A program made the position numbers and the translations under genes. Positions 24,620 to 33,192 of a DNA stretch of 64,000 nucleotides are shown piece after piece (within the stretch, counting starts at the first letter, position 1; each line of letters opens with the position of its first letter). Origin of the DNA: Cellulomonas hominis (GTDB lineage Bacteria; Actinomycetota; Actinomycetes; Actinomycetales; Cellulomonadaceae). The stretch lies in assembly GCF_901521055.1 (NCBI RefSeq), contig NZ_CABEGA010000051.1:1-64000 (forward strand), written 5' to 3'. Under the pieces are notes generated by a model. The model saw only the letters and a list, made by a program, of their open reading frames with translations. It was not told the origin of the DNA and did no database searches.

Positions 24620-25642
24620 ATGACGACCACGTCGGGCACCCCGCGCCGGCCCACGCTGTCCGACGTCGCGCGGCTGGCCGGGGTCTCCGTCGCGACCGCC
24701 TCGAAGTCCCTGAACGGCCGGCAGCAGGTGCGCGCCGAGACCCGCGAGCGGGTCCTGTCCGCGGCCGAGCAGCTGAGCTTCTCGCCCAACGTGCTCGCCC
24801 GGAACCTGCTGAGCGGGCGCTCGGGCACGATCGGCCTGGTCACCCACGACCTCGAGGGCCGGTTCTCCATCCCGACGCTCATGGGCGCGGAGGACGCCGC
24901 CGGCACCGGCAAGACGTCCGTGCTGCTGTGCGACGCCCGCGGCGACGCCCTGCGCGAGCAGTACCACGTGCAGGCGCTGCTCGGCCGGCGCGTGGACGGG
25001 CTGATGGTCGTCGGCGCCCGGCCCGACCCGCGCCACTCGCTCGGCCCGCTGCCCGTCCCCGTCGTCTACGCCTACGCGCCGTCGCAGGACCCGGACGACA
25101 TGTCGGTCGTCTCCGACAACGTGCTCGGCGGGCGGCTGGTGGCCGAGCACCTGCTGGCCTGCGGGCGCCGGCGCATCGCGGTCGTCACGGGCGACGCCAC
25201 CTACGGGGCCGCGCACGACCGCGTCGCCGGCGTCCGCGAGGTGCTGGACGCCGCCGGCCTCGCCATGACGGGCGAGCCGCTGTACGGCGCCTGGACCGAG
25301 GAGTGGGGCCGGACGGCGGCGGCCGTCGTCCTCGCGCAGCACCCCGACGTCGACGCCATCGTCGCGGGGAGCGACCACATCGCCCGGGGAGTCCTGGACA
25401 CCCTCCGCGAGGCGGGCCGCGCGGTCCCGGACGACGTCGCCGTCACCGGCCACGACAACTGGGAGATCCTCGCGCTGAACGCCCGCCCGCACCTCACCTC
25501 GGTCGACATGAACCTCGAGGAGGTGGGCCGCCGGGCCGCCGCGCTGCTGTTCGACGCCATCGAGGGGCGGCCGTCGTCGGGCACCGAGGTCGTGCCGTGC
25601 CGGCTGGTGCCGCGCGGCTCCACGGCGCCGCGGCACGCGTGA
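24620..25642 (+). CDS. LacI family transcriptional regulator of the GH127 importer
   Basis: A 340-residue repressor. The HTH is PTLSDVARLAGVSVATASKSLNGR with hinge SPNVLARNLLSGRSG; the effector domain follows with GTIGLVTHDLEGRFSIPTLM, RVDGLMVVGA and DDVAVTGHDNWEILAL. It is divergent from the binding protein, two permeases and GH127, the standard arrangement for a local sugar-responsive repressor. The inducer may be L-arabinose or a beta-arabinofuranoside, by inference from the operon. Confidence 0.9.
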   Translation: MTTTSGTPRRPTLSDVARLAGVSVATASKSLNGRQQVRAETRERVLSAAEQLSFSPNVLARNLLSGRSGTIGLVTHDLEGRFSIPTLMGAEDAAGTGKTSVLLCDARGDALREQYHVQALLGRRVDGLMVVGARPDPRHSLGPLPVPVVYAYAPSQDPDDMSVVSDNVLGGRLVAEHLLACGRRRIAVVTGDATYGAAHDRVAGVREVLDAAGLAMTGEPLYGAWTEEWGRTAAAVVLAQHPDVDAIVAGSDHIARGVLDTLREAGRAVPDDVAVTGHDNWEILALNARPHLTSVDMNLEEVGRRAAALLFDAIEGRPSSGTEVVPCRLVPRGSTAPRHA

Positions 25643-25703
25643 TTCCCCCGGTCCGGGGTGGTCATGAGACAGTTCCTCTCCCCGGACCGGAGAGGTGCAC
25701 GCC

Positions 25704-26162
25704 GTGACGCAGCAGACGACCGAGCGCGACGACATGTACGCGTTCCTCGACACCTACGCCCAGGAGGCCGCCGACCGCATCGGCGCGCCGACCGAGTGCA
25801 GCATCATCCTGCGCCGGCACCACGTGCTGCAGTACGTCGCGAGCAGCGCCCCCCGGTCGGCGTACTGCGACCAGGTCGAGGTCGCGACGGGCGAGGGCCC
25901 GTGCGTCGTCGCGATCCAGCAGCTGCGCGGGGAGGTCGTGCCGGACGTCCTCGCCGAGACGCTGTGGCCCGACTGGCGCGCGGCGGCCACCGAGCAGGGC
26001 TTCCGGTCGGCGGCGGCCCTGCCGGGGATCGTCGACGCGGACACCACCGTGGCGCTCAACCTGTACTCCACCGAGGTCGACCCGTGGGACCCGGACACGC
26101 TCGTCGGCATGGACCGCCTGGTCCAGGAGGTCGCGGAGACCATCCGCACCCGCGGCATCTGA
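25704..26162 (+). CDS. GAF domain protein
   Basis: A 152-residue protein consisting of a single GAF-like domain: APTECSIILRRHHVLQYVASS, YCDQVEVATGEGPCVVAI and AAALPGIVDADTTVALNLYS. This type is usual in actinobacterial signalling or ANTAR-associated proteins, but no output domain is attached. A conserved Cys sits in EGPCV. The GTG at 25704 is chosen because GGAGAGG lies about 9 bases upstream; 25695 is an alternative. It is encoded alone between a LacI gene and a convergent ZIP transporter. Confidence 0.75.
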   Translation: MTQQTTERDDMYAFLDTYAQEAADRIGAPTECSIILRRHHVLQYVASSAPRSAYCDQVEVATGEGPCVVAIQQLRGEVVPDVLAETLWPDWRAAATEQGFRSAAALPGIVDADTTVALNLYSTEVDPWDPDTLVGMDRLVQEVAETIRTRGI

Positions 26163-26174
26163 CCCTGGCCGCCC

Positions 26175-26930
26175 TCAGCCGCCGGCGCGGCTGAGGGCGA
26201 ACGCGACGATGAACCCGGCCGTCGTGATGAGGCCGGTGAACAGGTGCGCGCGCTCGAACGCCTCCGGGATCATCGTGTCGGCCACCATGGTGAGGATCGC
26301 GCCCGCCGCGACGGCGGTGATGACCGCGACCAGCTCCGGCGAGGCGCTGCCCAGCAGCGCGTAGCCGCCGGCCGCCGCGAGCGCGACCGTCACGGCGACG
26401 GCGCCCCACAGGCCGAACACGAACCGCGCGGACCGCCCCGCGCGCTTCATCCCGGCCGCGCTCGACAGCCCCTCCGGCACGTTCGAGATCACGACCGCGG
26501 CCGCCACCGAGGCGCTGACGCCGTTCCCCCCGAGCAGGCTCAGCCCGAGCACGACCGACTCGGGGATCCCGTCGAGCAGCGACCCCACGGCGATGGCCGT
26601 CCCGCTGCCGGCCTGGTCGGCCTCCGACGGCTGCAGCCCGCCCGAGCGCTTGCGGTGCCGGGCGCCGTGCCGGGCCAGCAGCACGTTCGCCGCGACGTAC
26701 AGCACCGCGCCGAGGGCCAGGCCCGCCACCGCGGGCCCGAGCCCGCCGGTGTCCGCGGCCTCGTCGGCGAGGTCGAACGCCAGAGCCGAGATCAGCACCC
26801 CGGAGCCGAACGCCATGACCCCGGCGGTCACACGCGGCGGAACGCGGACCCACCACGCCACGGCCGCGCCCGCCACGAGCGCCAGCCCGCCCACGAGGCC
26901 CCACAGGCCCGCCTCGACCCAGCCACCCAC
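26175..26930 (-). CDS. ZIP family metal transporter
   Basis: A 251-residue membrane protein with eight hydrophobic segments. The ZIP metal-site helices are recognisable in SLLDGIPESVVLGLSLLGG and AAVVISNVPEGLSSAAGMKR, with Pro-Glu pairs. The first lacks the usual His (DGIPES instead of HxxPEG), so specificity is uncertain and the protein may be a divergent member. The GTG at 26930 precedes the first helix; the longer frame upstream is Arg/Pro-rich and crosses the PTS operator. It is divergent from the PTS operon and may share its promoter region. Confidence 0.78.
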   Translation of the reverse strand: MGGWVEAGLWGLVGGLALVAGAAVAWWVRVPPRVTAGVMAFGSGVLISALAFDLADEAADTGGLGPAVAGLALGAVLYVAANVLLARHGARHRKRSGGLQPSEADQAGSGTAIAVGSLLDGIPESVVLGLSLLGGNGVSASVAAAVVISNVPEGLSSAAGMKRAGRSARFVFGLWGAVAVTVALAAAGGYALLGSASPELVAVITAVAAGAILTMVADTMIPEAFERAHLFTGLITTAGFIVAFALSRAGG

Positions 26931-27047
26931 CGCGCCCGCCTCCGCATCCCCGGGCGCCGCCCGGCGCGCCGTCCGGGGCCAGGCTCCCCCAGCACCGCCG
27001 CCCGCGCACCGCGGGGACCGACCTCTTGCCACGCTCCGGTACAGATC

Positions 27048-27067
27048 GGTATGGTCCGGTCTATACC
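27048..27067. promoter_or_regulatory. GntR/HutC-type operator upstream of the PTS operon
   Basis: GGTATGGTCCGGTCTATACC is an imperfect 20-bp palindrome, 8 of 10 paired positions, 37 bases before the IIC start. The right half, CGGTCTATACCA, resembles the TGGTCTAGACCA sites of HutC-subfamily GntR regulators. The GntR gene at 30105-30836 is the likely ligand-responsive partner. Confidence 0.65.
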
Positions 27068-27103
27068 ACCTCCTACCGCCCTCCCCGGGAAGGATCACGT
27101 GCG

Positions 27104-28534
27104 ATGGTGCAGGACATCCTCCAAGGCATTGCCGACAACCTGCTGAGCCAGGTCCCCATCCTCATCGGCCTGATCGCGCTGCTCGGCCTGCTGCTGCAGC
27201 GCAAGCCGGTCTCCGACGTGATCGGCGGGACGTTCCGCGCCGCGATCGGCGTCGTCATCCTCACCATCGGCATCGACGTGTTCGTCGGCGGGCTCGCGAG
27301 CTTCCAGGCGATCGTGTCCAGCGCGGTGGGCGTCGAGCCCCCGACCGCGACCACGACGCTCGACGACTTCCTCGCCGGCCCCGGCGCCGCCGCGCCGCTG
27401 ATCATCGCCGGCGGGTTCGCCCTGCACCTCGTCATGGTCCGGGTGTTCCGGTCCGCGCGGTACGTCTACCTCACCGGGCACCTCATGCTCTGGATGAGCA
27501 TCGTCGTCGCGGCCGCGCTGGTCGAGGCGTTCGGCGAGGTCGAGCGCTGGACCCTCGTCGGGGCGGGCTCCGTGATCCTCGCCTGCTACTTCACGCTGCA
27601 GCCGATGTGGATCGCGCCGCTGATGCGCCGCGTGATGGGCCACGACCAGTTCGGGCTGGCGCACACCACCTCGTCGCTGGCGCTGGCCACCGGCTACGGC
27701 GCGAAGGCGCTGCGCCTGGGCGACCCGGTCAAGCACGACACCGAGAAGCTCACGCTGCCCCGCAGCATCGCGTTCCTCAAGGACATGAACGTCGCCACCG
27801 CGCTGATCGTCGGCGTCATCATGATGATCGCGCTCGCGTTCGCCGACCCGGAGACCGTCCGGGCCGTCGCCGGCGAGGACCTGGCGCCGTTCGCCTGGGG
27901 CCTGATGCAGGCGCTCCGGTTCGCCGGCGGCATCGCCATCCTGCTGTTCGGCGTGCGGATGTTCCTGGCCGAGATCGTCCCGTCGTTCAAGGGCATCTCC
28001 GACAAGCTGCTGCCGGGCTCGAAGCCCGCGCTCGACATCCCGGTCATCTTCCCCAAGGGCACGACCGCCGTGATGGTGGGCTTCCTCGCCTCGACCGCGA
28101 CGTTCCTGGTCCTGCTGGCCGTGTTCGCCGGCGCCGGGTGGTTCGTGCTGGTGCCGCCGATGATCATGCTGTTCTTCGGCGGTGGCGCCGGCGGCGTGTT
28201 CGGCAACGCGGTGGCCGGATGGCGGGGCGCGGTGTTCGGCGGCGTGCTCAACGGCGTCGTCCTCGCGTTCGGGCAGTGGATCTTCTGGGGCGTGTTCTCC
28301 GGCACCGCCCCCGAGCTCGCGACCCTCGCCGACCCGGACTGGTACGTCGTCGCCGGCGTGCTCACCTCCGTCGGGTCGGTGCTGGAGCCGCTCGGCGCGG
28401 CCGGCGTGTGGGTCGTGGCCGGCGCCGTGCTCGCGGTCTCCGTGGTGGCCCTGGTGGTCCTCGGGCGCCGTGCCGCGCGAGCCGACCGGACCGCCGCCGC
28501 CGAGGCCGACCGCAGCGACGTCGCCGTCCCCTGA
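27104..28534 (+). CDS. PTS transporter IIC component, ascorbate (UlaA/SgaT) type
   Basis: A 476-residue membrane channel of the AG superfamily PTS. About eleven helices are visible, beginning NLLSQVPILIGLIALLGLLLQRKPVSDVI, shown here as QVPILIGLIALLGLLLQRKP. Family landmarks are AAIGVVILTIGIDVFVGGL, FGLAHTTSSLALATGYGAKA and FFGGGAGGVFGNAVAGWRGA. It forms one transport system with the IIB and IIA genes downstream. The ascorbate label refers to the family only; the downstream SIS-domain protein and absence of UlaD/E/F-type enzymes suggest a different sugar or sugar acid. Confidence 0.87.
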   Translation: MVQDILQGIADNLLSQVPILIGLIALLGLLLQRKPVSDVIGGTFRAAIGVVILTIGIDVFVGGLASFQAIVSSAVGVEPPTATTTLDDFLAGPGAAAPLIIAGGFALHLVMVRVFRSARYVYLTGHLMLWMSIVVAAALVEAFGEVERWTLVGAGSVILACYFTLQPMWIAPLMRRVMGHDQFGLAHTTSSLALATGYGAKALRLGDPVKHDTEKLTLPRSIAFLKDMNVATALIVGVIMMIALAFADPETVRAVAGEDLAPFAWGLMQALRFAGGIAILLFGVRMFLAEIVPSFKGISDKLLPGSKPALDIPVIFPKGTTAVMVGFLASTATFLVLLAVFAGAGWFVLVPPMIMLFFGGGAGGVFGNAVAGWRGAVFGGVLNGVVLAFGQWIFWGVFSGTAPELATLADPDWYVVAGVLTSVGSVLEPLGAAGVWVVAGAVLAVSVVALVVLGRRAARADRTAAAEADRSDVAVP

Positions 28535-28582
28535 CACCGTGGACCCCCTGAACCCCCCGCACGTCCCCGAAGGAGCACCGAC

Positions 28583-28885
28583 ATGAGCCAGCGTCCCGAA
28601 CCGCTCGCCGTCCTGGCCGTCTGCGGCCTCGGCATGGGCACGAGCCTCATCCTGCGCATGACCTGCGAGACCGTCTTCAGCCGGCTGGGCATCGACGCCC
28701 GCGTCGAGAACACCGACCTGTCCGCCGCCAAGAGCATGTCCCCCGACGTCCTGGTCGGCCAGGGCATGCACATGGGCGACCTCGAGGGTCTTGCGCCGGT
28801 CAACGTGGTGGTCGACGACTTCGTGGACGACGCCGCGCTCGAGGCGAGGCTGCGTCCGGCGCTGGAGGAGGCGGGGTGGCTGTGA
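28583..28885 (+). CDS. PTS IIB component, ascorbate/lactose type
   Basis: A 100-residue cytoplasmic phosphocarrier. The phosphorylated cysteine is Cys14 in AVCGLGMGTS, the P-loop typical of this IIB fold, followed by a short alpha/beta domain with NTDLSAAKSMSPDVLVGQG. It receives phosphate from IIA and passes it to the sugar bound by IIC. GGAGC precedes the ATG, 48 bases after the IIC stop. Confidence 0.87.
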   Translation: MSQRPEPLAVLAVCGLGMGTSLILRMTCETVFSRLGIDARVENTDLSAAKSMSPDVLVGQGMHMGDLEGLAPVNVVVDDFVDDAALEARLRPALEEAGWL

Positions 28886-29325
28886 GCACCGTCCCCACCC
28901 GCGCGGTGCACGTCGACGCGGTCGACGACTGGGCCGCGGGTGTCCGGACCGCCGGCGGGCTGCTGGTCGACCTGGGCGTCGCGACCGACGAGTACGTCAC
29001 CGCGTGCGTCGACTCCGTCCGGGAGCGCGGCCCGTACATCGTGCTCGCTCCCGGGCTGGCCCTGGCCCACGCGCGACCCGAGCAGGGCGCGACCGGGGTG
29101 GGGGTGTCAGTGGTGCGCCTCGGCGAGCCGGTCGCGTTCGGGCACCCCGCCAACGACCCGGTCGACCTGGTGTTCGCGTTCGCGACCGTGGGCCCCGGCG
29201 CGCACCTCGACATGCTGCGGTCGCTGGCCGGCGCGCTGGGCGGCGGCCTCGCGGCGCGGCTCCGCGAGGCCGAGCCGGTCGACCGGCTGGGCGAGCTGCT
29301 CACCGAGGCGGTGGCCGGTGTCTGA
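28882..29325 (+). CDS. PTS IIA component, mannitol/fructose fold (UlaC type)
   Basis: A 147-residue phosphocarrier. The phosphorylated histidine is about His63 in LALAHARPEQGA. Other conserved parts are YIVLAPGLA, GVSVVRLGEPVAFGHPANDP and DLVFAFATVGPGAHLDML. The GTG at 28882 overlaps the IIB stop (GTGA); a GTG two codons earlier at 28876 is also possible. It completes the PTS and is coupled to both neighbours by overlaps. Confidence 0.87.
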   Translation: MSTVPTRAVHVDAVDDWAAGVRTAGGLLVDLGVATDEYVTACVDSVRERGPYIVLAPGLALAHARPEQGATGVGVSVVRLGEPVAFGHPANDPVDLVFAFATVGPGAHLDMLRSLAGALGGGLAARLREAEPVDRLGELLTEAVAGV

Positions 29326-30034
29326 CGCGATCACGCACCACGGCGCCGACGTCGCGCGCCACGTCCGCACGGTCGTCGACGCGAACGTGGAGGCCGCGCG
29401 GCAGGCGGCCGACGTCGTCGTCGACGTCGCCCGCGCCGGCCGGGTCCTGCACGGCGCCGGCGCCGGGCACTCGCTGGCCGGCGTGCTGGAGATGTTCTTC
29501 CGCGCCGGGGGCCTGCCCTTCGTCAACCCGCTGTGGCACCCGGACGTCCTGCCGCTGAACGGCGCCGCCCGGTCCACCGCCGCGGAGCGCCGGCCGGGGC
29601 TCGGCACGCAGGTCGCGCGGGACTCCGGGATGCAGGCCGGCGACGCGGTGGTCGTGCTCTCCACCTCGGGCGTCAACTTCTACCCGGTGGAGATCGCCGC
29701 CCACGCGCGGTCGGTCGGGGCCCGCGTCATCGCGGTGACCTCCCGCCCCGCGTCGGCGGCCGCGCCGCTGCGCGAGGGCCGGCGGCTCGCCGACCTGGCC
29801 GACGTCGTGCTCGACACCTGCGTGCCGCCGGGGGACGTGACGTGGCCGGAGGACGGCCCGCGCACGGCCCCCCTGTCGTCCCTGGCGAACACGCTCTGCT
29901 GGAACCTCGTGCTCGTCGCGGCGCTCGACGCCGCACCGGACCTGCCGACGTGGCGCAGCGCGAACACCACCGGGCCGGAGGACCACAACGCCCGGCTGCA
30001 GGAGCTCTACCGGGCCCTCGTGCCCGTCATCTGA
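29318..30034 (+). CDS. SIS domain protein (sugar-phosphate isomerase-like, UPF0309 type)
   Basis: A 238-residue protein. The SIS fold is visible in GRVLHGAGAGHSLAGVLEMFF, AGDAVVVLSTSGVNFYPVEI and GARVIAVTSRPASAAAPLR; the ST-SG segment would hold the sugar phosphate. It lies downstream of and overlaps the IIA gene, so it should act on the phosphosugar delivered by this PTS, perhaps by isomerisation or binding. The GTG at 29318 is fixed by the 8-base overlap with IIA. Confidence 0.82.
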   Translation: MSDAITHHGADVARHVRTVVDANVEAARQAADVVVDVARAGRVLHGAGAGHSLAGVLEMFFRAGGLPFVNPLWHPDVLPLNGAARSTAAERRPGLGTQVARDSGMQAGDAVVVLSTSGVNFYPVEIAAHARSVGARVIAVTSRPASAAAPLREGRRLADLADVVLDTCVPPGDVTWPEDGPRTAPLSSLANTLCWNLVLVAALDAAPDLPTWRSANTTGPEDHNARLQELYRALVPVI

Positions 30035-30104
30035 GCCGCGCCGGCCCTGCACAATGGCCGGACCGGCGGACACGCGTCCGCCGGGCGCACCTGGAAGGAC
30101 AGCC

Positions 30105-30836
30105 GTGACCGCTCTGACCCGCGACCTCGTGGGCTCCCCGCCGCCGTCGGTGGCGAAGTACGCGTGGCTCAAGGCCGTCCTGGTCGACCACATCGACCGG
30201 CTCTCCCCCGGGGACCCGGTGCCGTCGGAGCGCGAGCTCGCGGACGGGCTCGACGTGTCCCGGATGACGGCGCGCCGCGCCCTCGGCGAGCTGGTCGTCG
30301 AGGGACGGATCAAGCGGGTGCCCGGGCGCGGCTCGTTCGTGAACGAGCCGACCATCCGCCTGCCCATCCAGCTCACGTCGTTCACGAACGACATGCAGCA
30401 GCGCGGGTACACGTCGGGCGCGCGGACGCTCGACGGCGGCCTGGTCCCGGCCGACGACTGGCTCAGCAGCAACCTGGACGTCCCGCGCGGGCACCAGGTC
30501 CTGCAGATCGTGCGGCTGCGCACCGCGGACGACCAGCCCGTCGCGATCGAGCGGGTCCACCTCAACGCCGACGTCGTGCCGGGCCTGGTCGACGTCGACC
30601 TGACGAACCGGTCGCTCTACTCGGTGCTGTCCGACCGGTACGGGGTCGTGTTCGACGGCGGGCGCCAGACCATCACCGCCCGGCTGGTCGACCCCGGCGA
30701 CGCCGGGCACCTCGACCTGGCCGCCGGCGCCGCCGTGCTGCACCTCGTGCGCACGTCGACGTGGCGCGGCCGGCTCGTGGAGTACACGGTGTCGGTCTAC
30801 CGCGGTGACCGGTACGAGCTGAGCAGCGCCCTCTAG
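30105..30836 (+). CDS. GntR family regulator, HutC subfamily (UTRA domain)
   Basis: A 243-residue regulator. The winged helix includes PVPSERELADGLDVSRMTAR and VEGRIKRVPGRGSFVNEP. The UTRA ligand domain follows with LQIVRLRTADDQPVAIERVH and SLYSVLSDRYGVVFDGGRQT. The GTG at 30105 has GGAAGGAC upstream. Its position at the end of the PTS-SIS operon and the matching palindrome at 27048-27067 suggest that it controls the PTS genes in response to the phosphorylated substrate. Confidence 0.88.
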   Translation: MTALTRDLVGSPPPSVAKYAWLKAVLVDHIDRLSPGDPVPSERELADGLDVSRMTARRALGELVVEGRIKRVPGRGSFVNEPTIRLPIQLTSFTNDMQQRGYTSGARTLDGGLVPADDWLSSNLDVPRGHQVLQIVRLRTADDQPVAIERVHLNADVVPGLVDVDLTNRSLYSVLSDRYGVVFDGGRQTITARLVDPGDAGHLDLAAGAAVLHLVRTSTWRGRLVEYTVSVYRGDRYELSSAL

Positions 30837-30943
30837 CGCGCCGCCGGCGAAGGCGGCCGCTCACCCCCTGCAGGCGGCGGGCGGTCGGTGCCAGGTCCGA
30901 CGACCGCCAGACAGGACCGCCCGGATCCCGCGACGCTCGGTCC

Positions 30944-31606
30944 GTGACCAGCACCGCCGCCGCCCCCGCGCACACCGTCGTCGACCCCGCGATCCTGTAC
31001 TTCGGGACGCCCGTCGCCCTGCTCAGCACCGTCGACGGGGCAGGGCGCCCGAACCTGGCACCGATGTCGTCGGTCTTCTGGCTCGGCCACACCGCCGTGC
31101 TCGGGCTGGGCGCTCGGTCGCAGACGGCGCGCAACCTGATCGCGACGGGCGCGTGCGTGATCAACCTGCCGTCGGCGGACCAGGTCGACGTCGTGGACCG
31201 GCTGGCCCTGACGACCGGCCGCGACCCGGTCTCCCCGCGCAAGGCCGCGGCCGGCTACCGCCACGTCGCCGACAAGTTCCGGCTCGCGGGGATGACCCCC
31301 GTCGCGTCGGACACGGTCGACCCGCCCCGGGCCCTGGAGTGCCCGGTGCACCTGGAGTGCCGGCTGACGGCGACGCACGCGCTGGGCGGCGACGACCCCA
31401 CCTCCGCGGGGCGGACGCTGGCGTTCGAGGTCGCGGTGACCCGGGTGCACGTGCACGACGACCTGCGGCTGCCCGGCTACGAGCACCGCGTCGACCCTGA
31501 CCGCTGGCGGCCGCTGATCATGAGCTTCCAGCAGTTCTACGGCCTCGGCCCGCGGGTCCACCCCTCGCGCCTGGCCTCCGTCGACGAGGAGTGGTACCGC
31601 GCGTGA
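30944..31606 (+). CDS. Flavin reductase-like FMN-binding protein
   Basis: A 220-residue protein of the split-barrel flavin reductase family: FGTPVALLSTVDGAGRPNLA, FWLGHTAVLGLGARSQTARN and ACVINLPSADQVDVVDRLA match the FMN-binding pattern. The C-terminus (LIMSFQQFYGLGPRVHPSRL) is typical of the actinobacterial subfamily with unknown partner. The start is a GTG at 30944. No monooxygenase is adjacent, so its electron acceptor is unclear. Confidence 0.8.
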   Translation: MTSTAAAPAHTVVDPAILYFGTPVALLSTVDGAGRPNLAPMSSVFWLGHTAVLGLGARSQTARNLIATGACVINLPSADQVDVVDRLALTTGRDPVSPRKAAAGYRHVADKFRLAGMTPVASDTVDPPRALECPVHLECRLTATHALGGDDPTSAGRTLAFEVAVTRVHVHDDLRLPGYEHRVDPDRWRPLIMSFQQFYGLGPRVHPSRLASVDEEWYRA

Positions 31607-31643
31607 CCCGCTGGTGCGGCCCTGGCCGGGTCCGTCAGCCCCG

Positions 31644-31874
31644 TCAGCCCTGCAGGCGGCGGGCCAGCATCGCCTTCGACTGCTCCGCCCCCTTGCGGCT
31701 CTCCGCCTGCGCCCGGCGGAAAAAGTCCGCGAGCTCGGAGTCGCCCTCCCGGTCCGCGTCCTGCACGTACTGCTCCAGGCGCAGGACGTTGCTCAGGCAC
31801 GCCTCCGCGAACCAGATCAGGTTGTAGTCCTTGTCCGCCGTCCCGGTGACCGCACCGGTCTCGCTGTCCGACAT
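31644..31874 (-). CDS. Small conserved helical protein of unknown function
   Basis: A 76-residue acidic protein with a long amphipathic helical stretch: YNLIWFAEACLSNVLRLEQY, then DADREGDSELADFFRRAQAE and a basic end (KAMLARRLQG). The pattern of a helix pair with a central acidic turn resembles small actinobacterial proteins of unknown role that I cannot name. The ATG at 31874 has GGGG 7 bases upstream. It is divergent from the DUF6480 gene. Confidence 0.65.
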   Translation of the reverse strand: MSDSETGAVTGTADKDYNLIWFAEACLSNVLRLEQYVQDADREGDSELADFFRRAQAESRKGAEQSKAMLARRLQG

Positions 31875-31979
31875 GATGACCCCCTCGTCACGACGCGGTT
31901 TGCGTGCTCCCCACCGTAGGCCCGGTCGGCGCGGAGCGCACCGGTCGCCGCCCCGCGCCCGCGTGCCTACCGTGGCCGC

Positions 31980-32210
31980 ATGACCACCTCCCCGGACCCG
32001 GACCCCTCGAACACCCCCGGCCTCGAGCCCGGCGGCGGCGTCGCCCCCGGCGACACCCCGCCCGGCGAGTCGAGCACGTCCGGCGCCGCCTTCCAGGAGC
32101 CCGACCTGCCCAGCCGCCGGACCAACTGGCTGGTGTACGCGCTGCTCGGCGCGGTGGTCGTCGTCGTGCTGCTGCTGTTCGTCGGGTACATCGTCGGCCT
32201 GCTCGACTGA
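31980..32210 (+). CDS. DUF6480 family single-pass membrane protein
   Basis: A 76-residue protein. The N-terminus PDPDPSNTPGLEPGGGVAPG is the hallmark of DUF6480, followed by a PGE-S-rich stretch and one C-terminal helix, WLVYALLGAVVVVVLLLFVG. The N-terminal part probably faces the cytoplasm. Function unknown; these proteins are widespread in actinobacteria, often near stress-related genes. Confidence 0.78.
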   Translation: MTTSPDPDPSNTPGLEPGGGVAPGDTPPGESSTSGAAFQEPDLPSRRTNWLVYALLGAVVVVVLLLFVGYIVGLLD

Positions 32211-32319
32211 GCCCGCCGGCGGCGCCGCCCGCCCCGGTCGCACGTCCGCCGGTCCGCGCCGACACTGGGGATCGGGGCAGGGTCGCCTGTCCCGGACCCG
32301 CGCGACGAGGAGGACCGAC

Positions 32320-32463
32320 ATGGGCCTGGACGACATGAAGGAGAAGGCCAGCGACGCCGGCATCGAGAAGGCCGGCGACGCCGCCGACTCCAAGACGGGC
32401 GGCAAGGGCGGCGACAAGATCGACAAGGCCGAGAAGACCGCCGACGACAAGATCGGCGGCTGA
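32320..32463 (+). CDS. Small Lys/Asp-rich protein (CsbD-like / Rv0909 antitoxin-like)
   Basis: A 47-residue hydrophilic protein starting MGLDDMKEKASDAG with repeated KAGDAAD, GGDKIDKAEKT and DDKIGG units. This composition resembles small actinobacterial proteins annotated as CsbD-like or as Rv0909-type antitoxins, but no toxin gene is adjacent. GAGGAGGA stands 7 bases before the ATG, a strong ribosome-binding site, which supports expression despite the short length. Confidence 0.68.
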   Translation: MGLDDMKEKASDAGIEKAGDAADSKTGGKGGDKIDKAEKTADDKIGG

Positions 32464-32533
32464 CCGCACCTCCCCAGCCGCGCCCGCGCCCGGAGCTGCG
32501 ACTGCCCGGGCGCGGGCCGACGGCTGCGGGTGC

Positions 32534-33190
32534 TCAGCCGCCCGTCGCGCCATCCGGCGCCCCGCCCGCCGCCCGGCCGGACGAGGCCCGACGCGCGCCG
32601 CGCCACCGGAGCACCCGGTCCAGCGCCACCCCCAGCACGGCGCCGACGACCACCCCCGCCGCCACGCGCAGCACCGGGTGCTGCCCCGCGAGCAGCCGGC
32701 CGGCGCCCGCCCCTAGCAGCACGGAGCACACCGCCCACGCCACGGCGGCGACGGCGGCGAGCCCCGCGAACCGGGCCCGCGGGAACCCGACGGCACCGGC
32801 GGTGAGGTTCACCGCCACCCGGACCCCGGGCAGGAACCGCGCACCCAGCACCACCGCCGCGCCGCGCTCGGCCAGCGCACCCTCCGCCCAGGCGACCGCC
32901 CGCCGCGCCCCCCGCCACCGCAGTGCCCGGAGCCGCCCGGCCGGGACCCGGCGGCCCATGCCGTAGGCGACCAGGTCGCCGGTGAGCGCCCCCGCCGCGG
33001 CGACCGTCCCGACGAGCCACAGCTCCGGCGCACCCCCGGACGCACCGAGCGCCGCGAGCGCGATCACGGCCCCCTCGCTCGGCACCGGCGGGAAGAAGCC
33101 GTCCACGGCCGCGAGCGCGAAGAGGACGAGCAGGGCCCACGGGGCGCCACCGAGCAGCACCACCCACTCAGCGACGTCCGGCATGCCCAT
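32534..33190 (-). CDS. DedA/VTT family membrane protein
   Basis: A 218-residue membrane protein of the VTT/SNARE-associated (DedA) fold. Landmarks: AAVDGFFPPVPSEGAVIALA near the N-terminus, GDLVAYGMGRR, and GARFLPGVRVAVNLTAGAVG, the conserved R-F-x-P-G-R-like motif of lipid flippases. Undecaprenyl-phosphate or phospholipid recycling is the family role. ATG codons at 33190 and 33184 and a TTG at 33193 compete; no Shine-Dalgarno is seen. The upstream region carries the shared CTATTGAC element, so the transcript may have a very short leader. Confidence 0.8.
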   Translation of the reverse strand: MGMPDVAEWVVLLGGAPWALLVLFALAAVDGFFPPVPSEGAVIALAALGASGGAPELWLVGTVAAAGALTGDLVAYGMGRRVPAGRLRALRWRGARRAVAWAEGALAERGAAVVLGARFLPGVRVAVNLTAGAVGFPRARFAGLAAVAAVAWAVCSVLLGAGAGRLLAGQHPVLRVAAGVVVGAVLGVALDRVLRWRGARRASSGRAAGGAPDGATGG

Positions 33191-33192
33191 CA

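Noticed and set aside
32320..32463. Toxin-antitoxin module
   Set aside because: The 47-residue protein resembles Rv0909-type antitoxins, but no toxin-like gene is adjacent, so only the small protein is reported.
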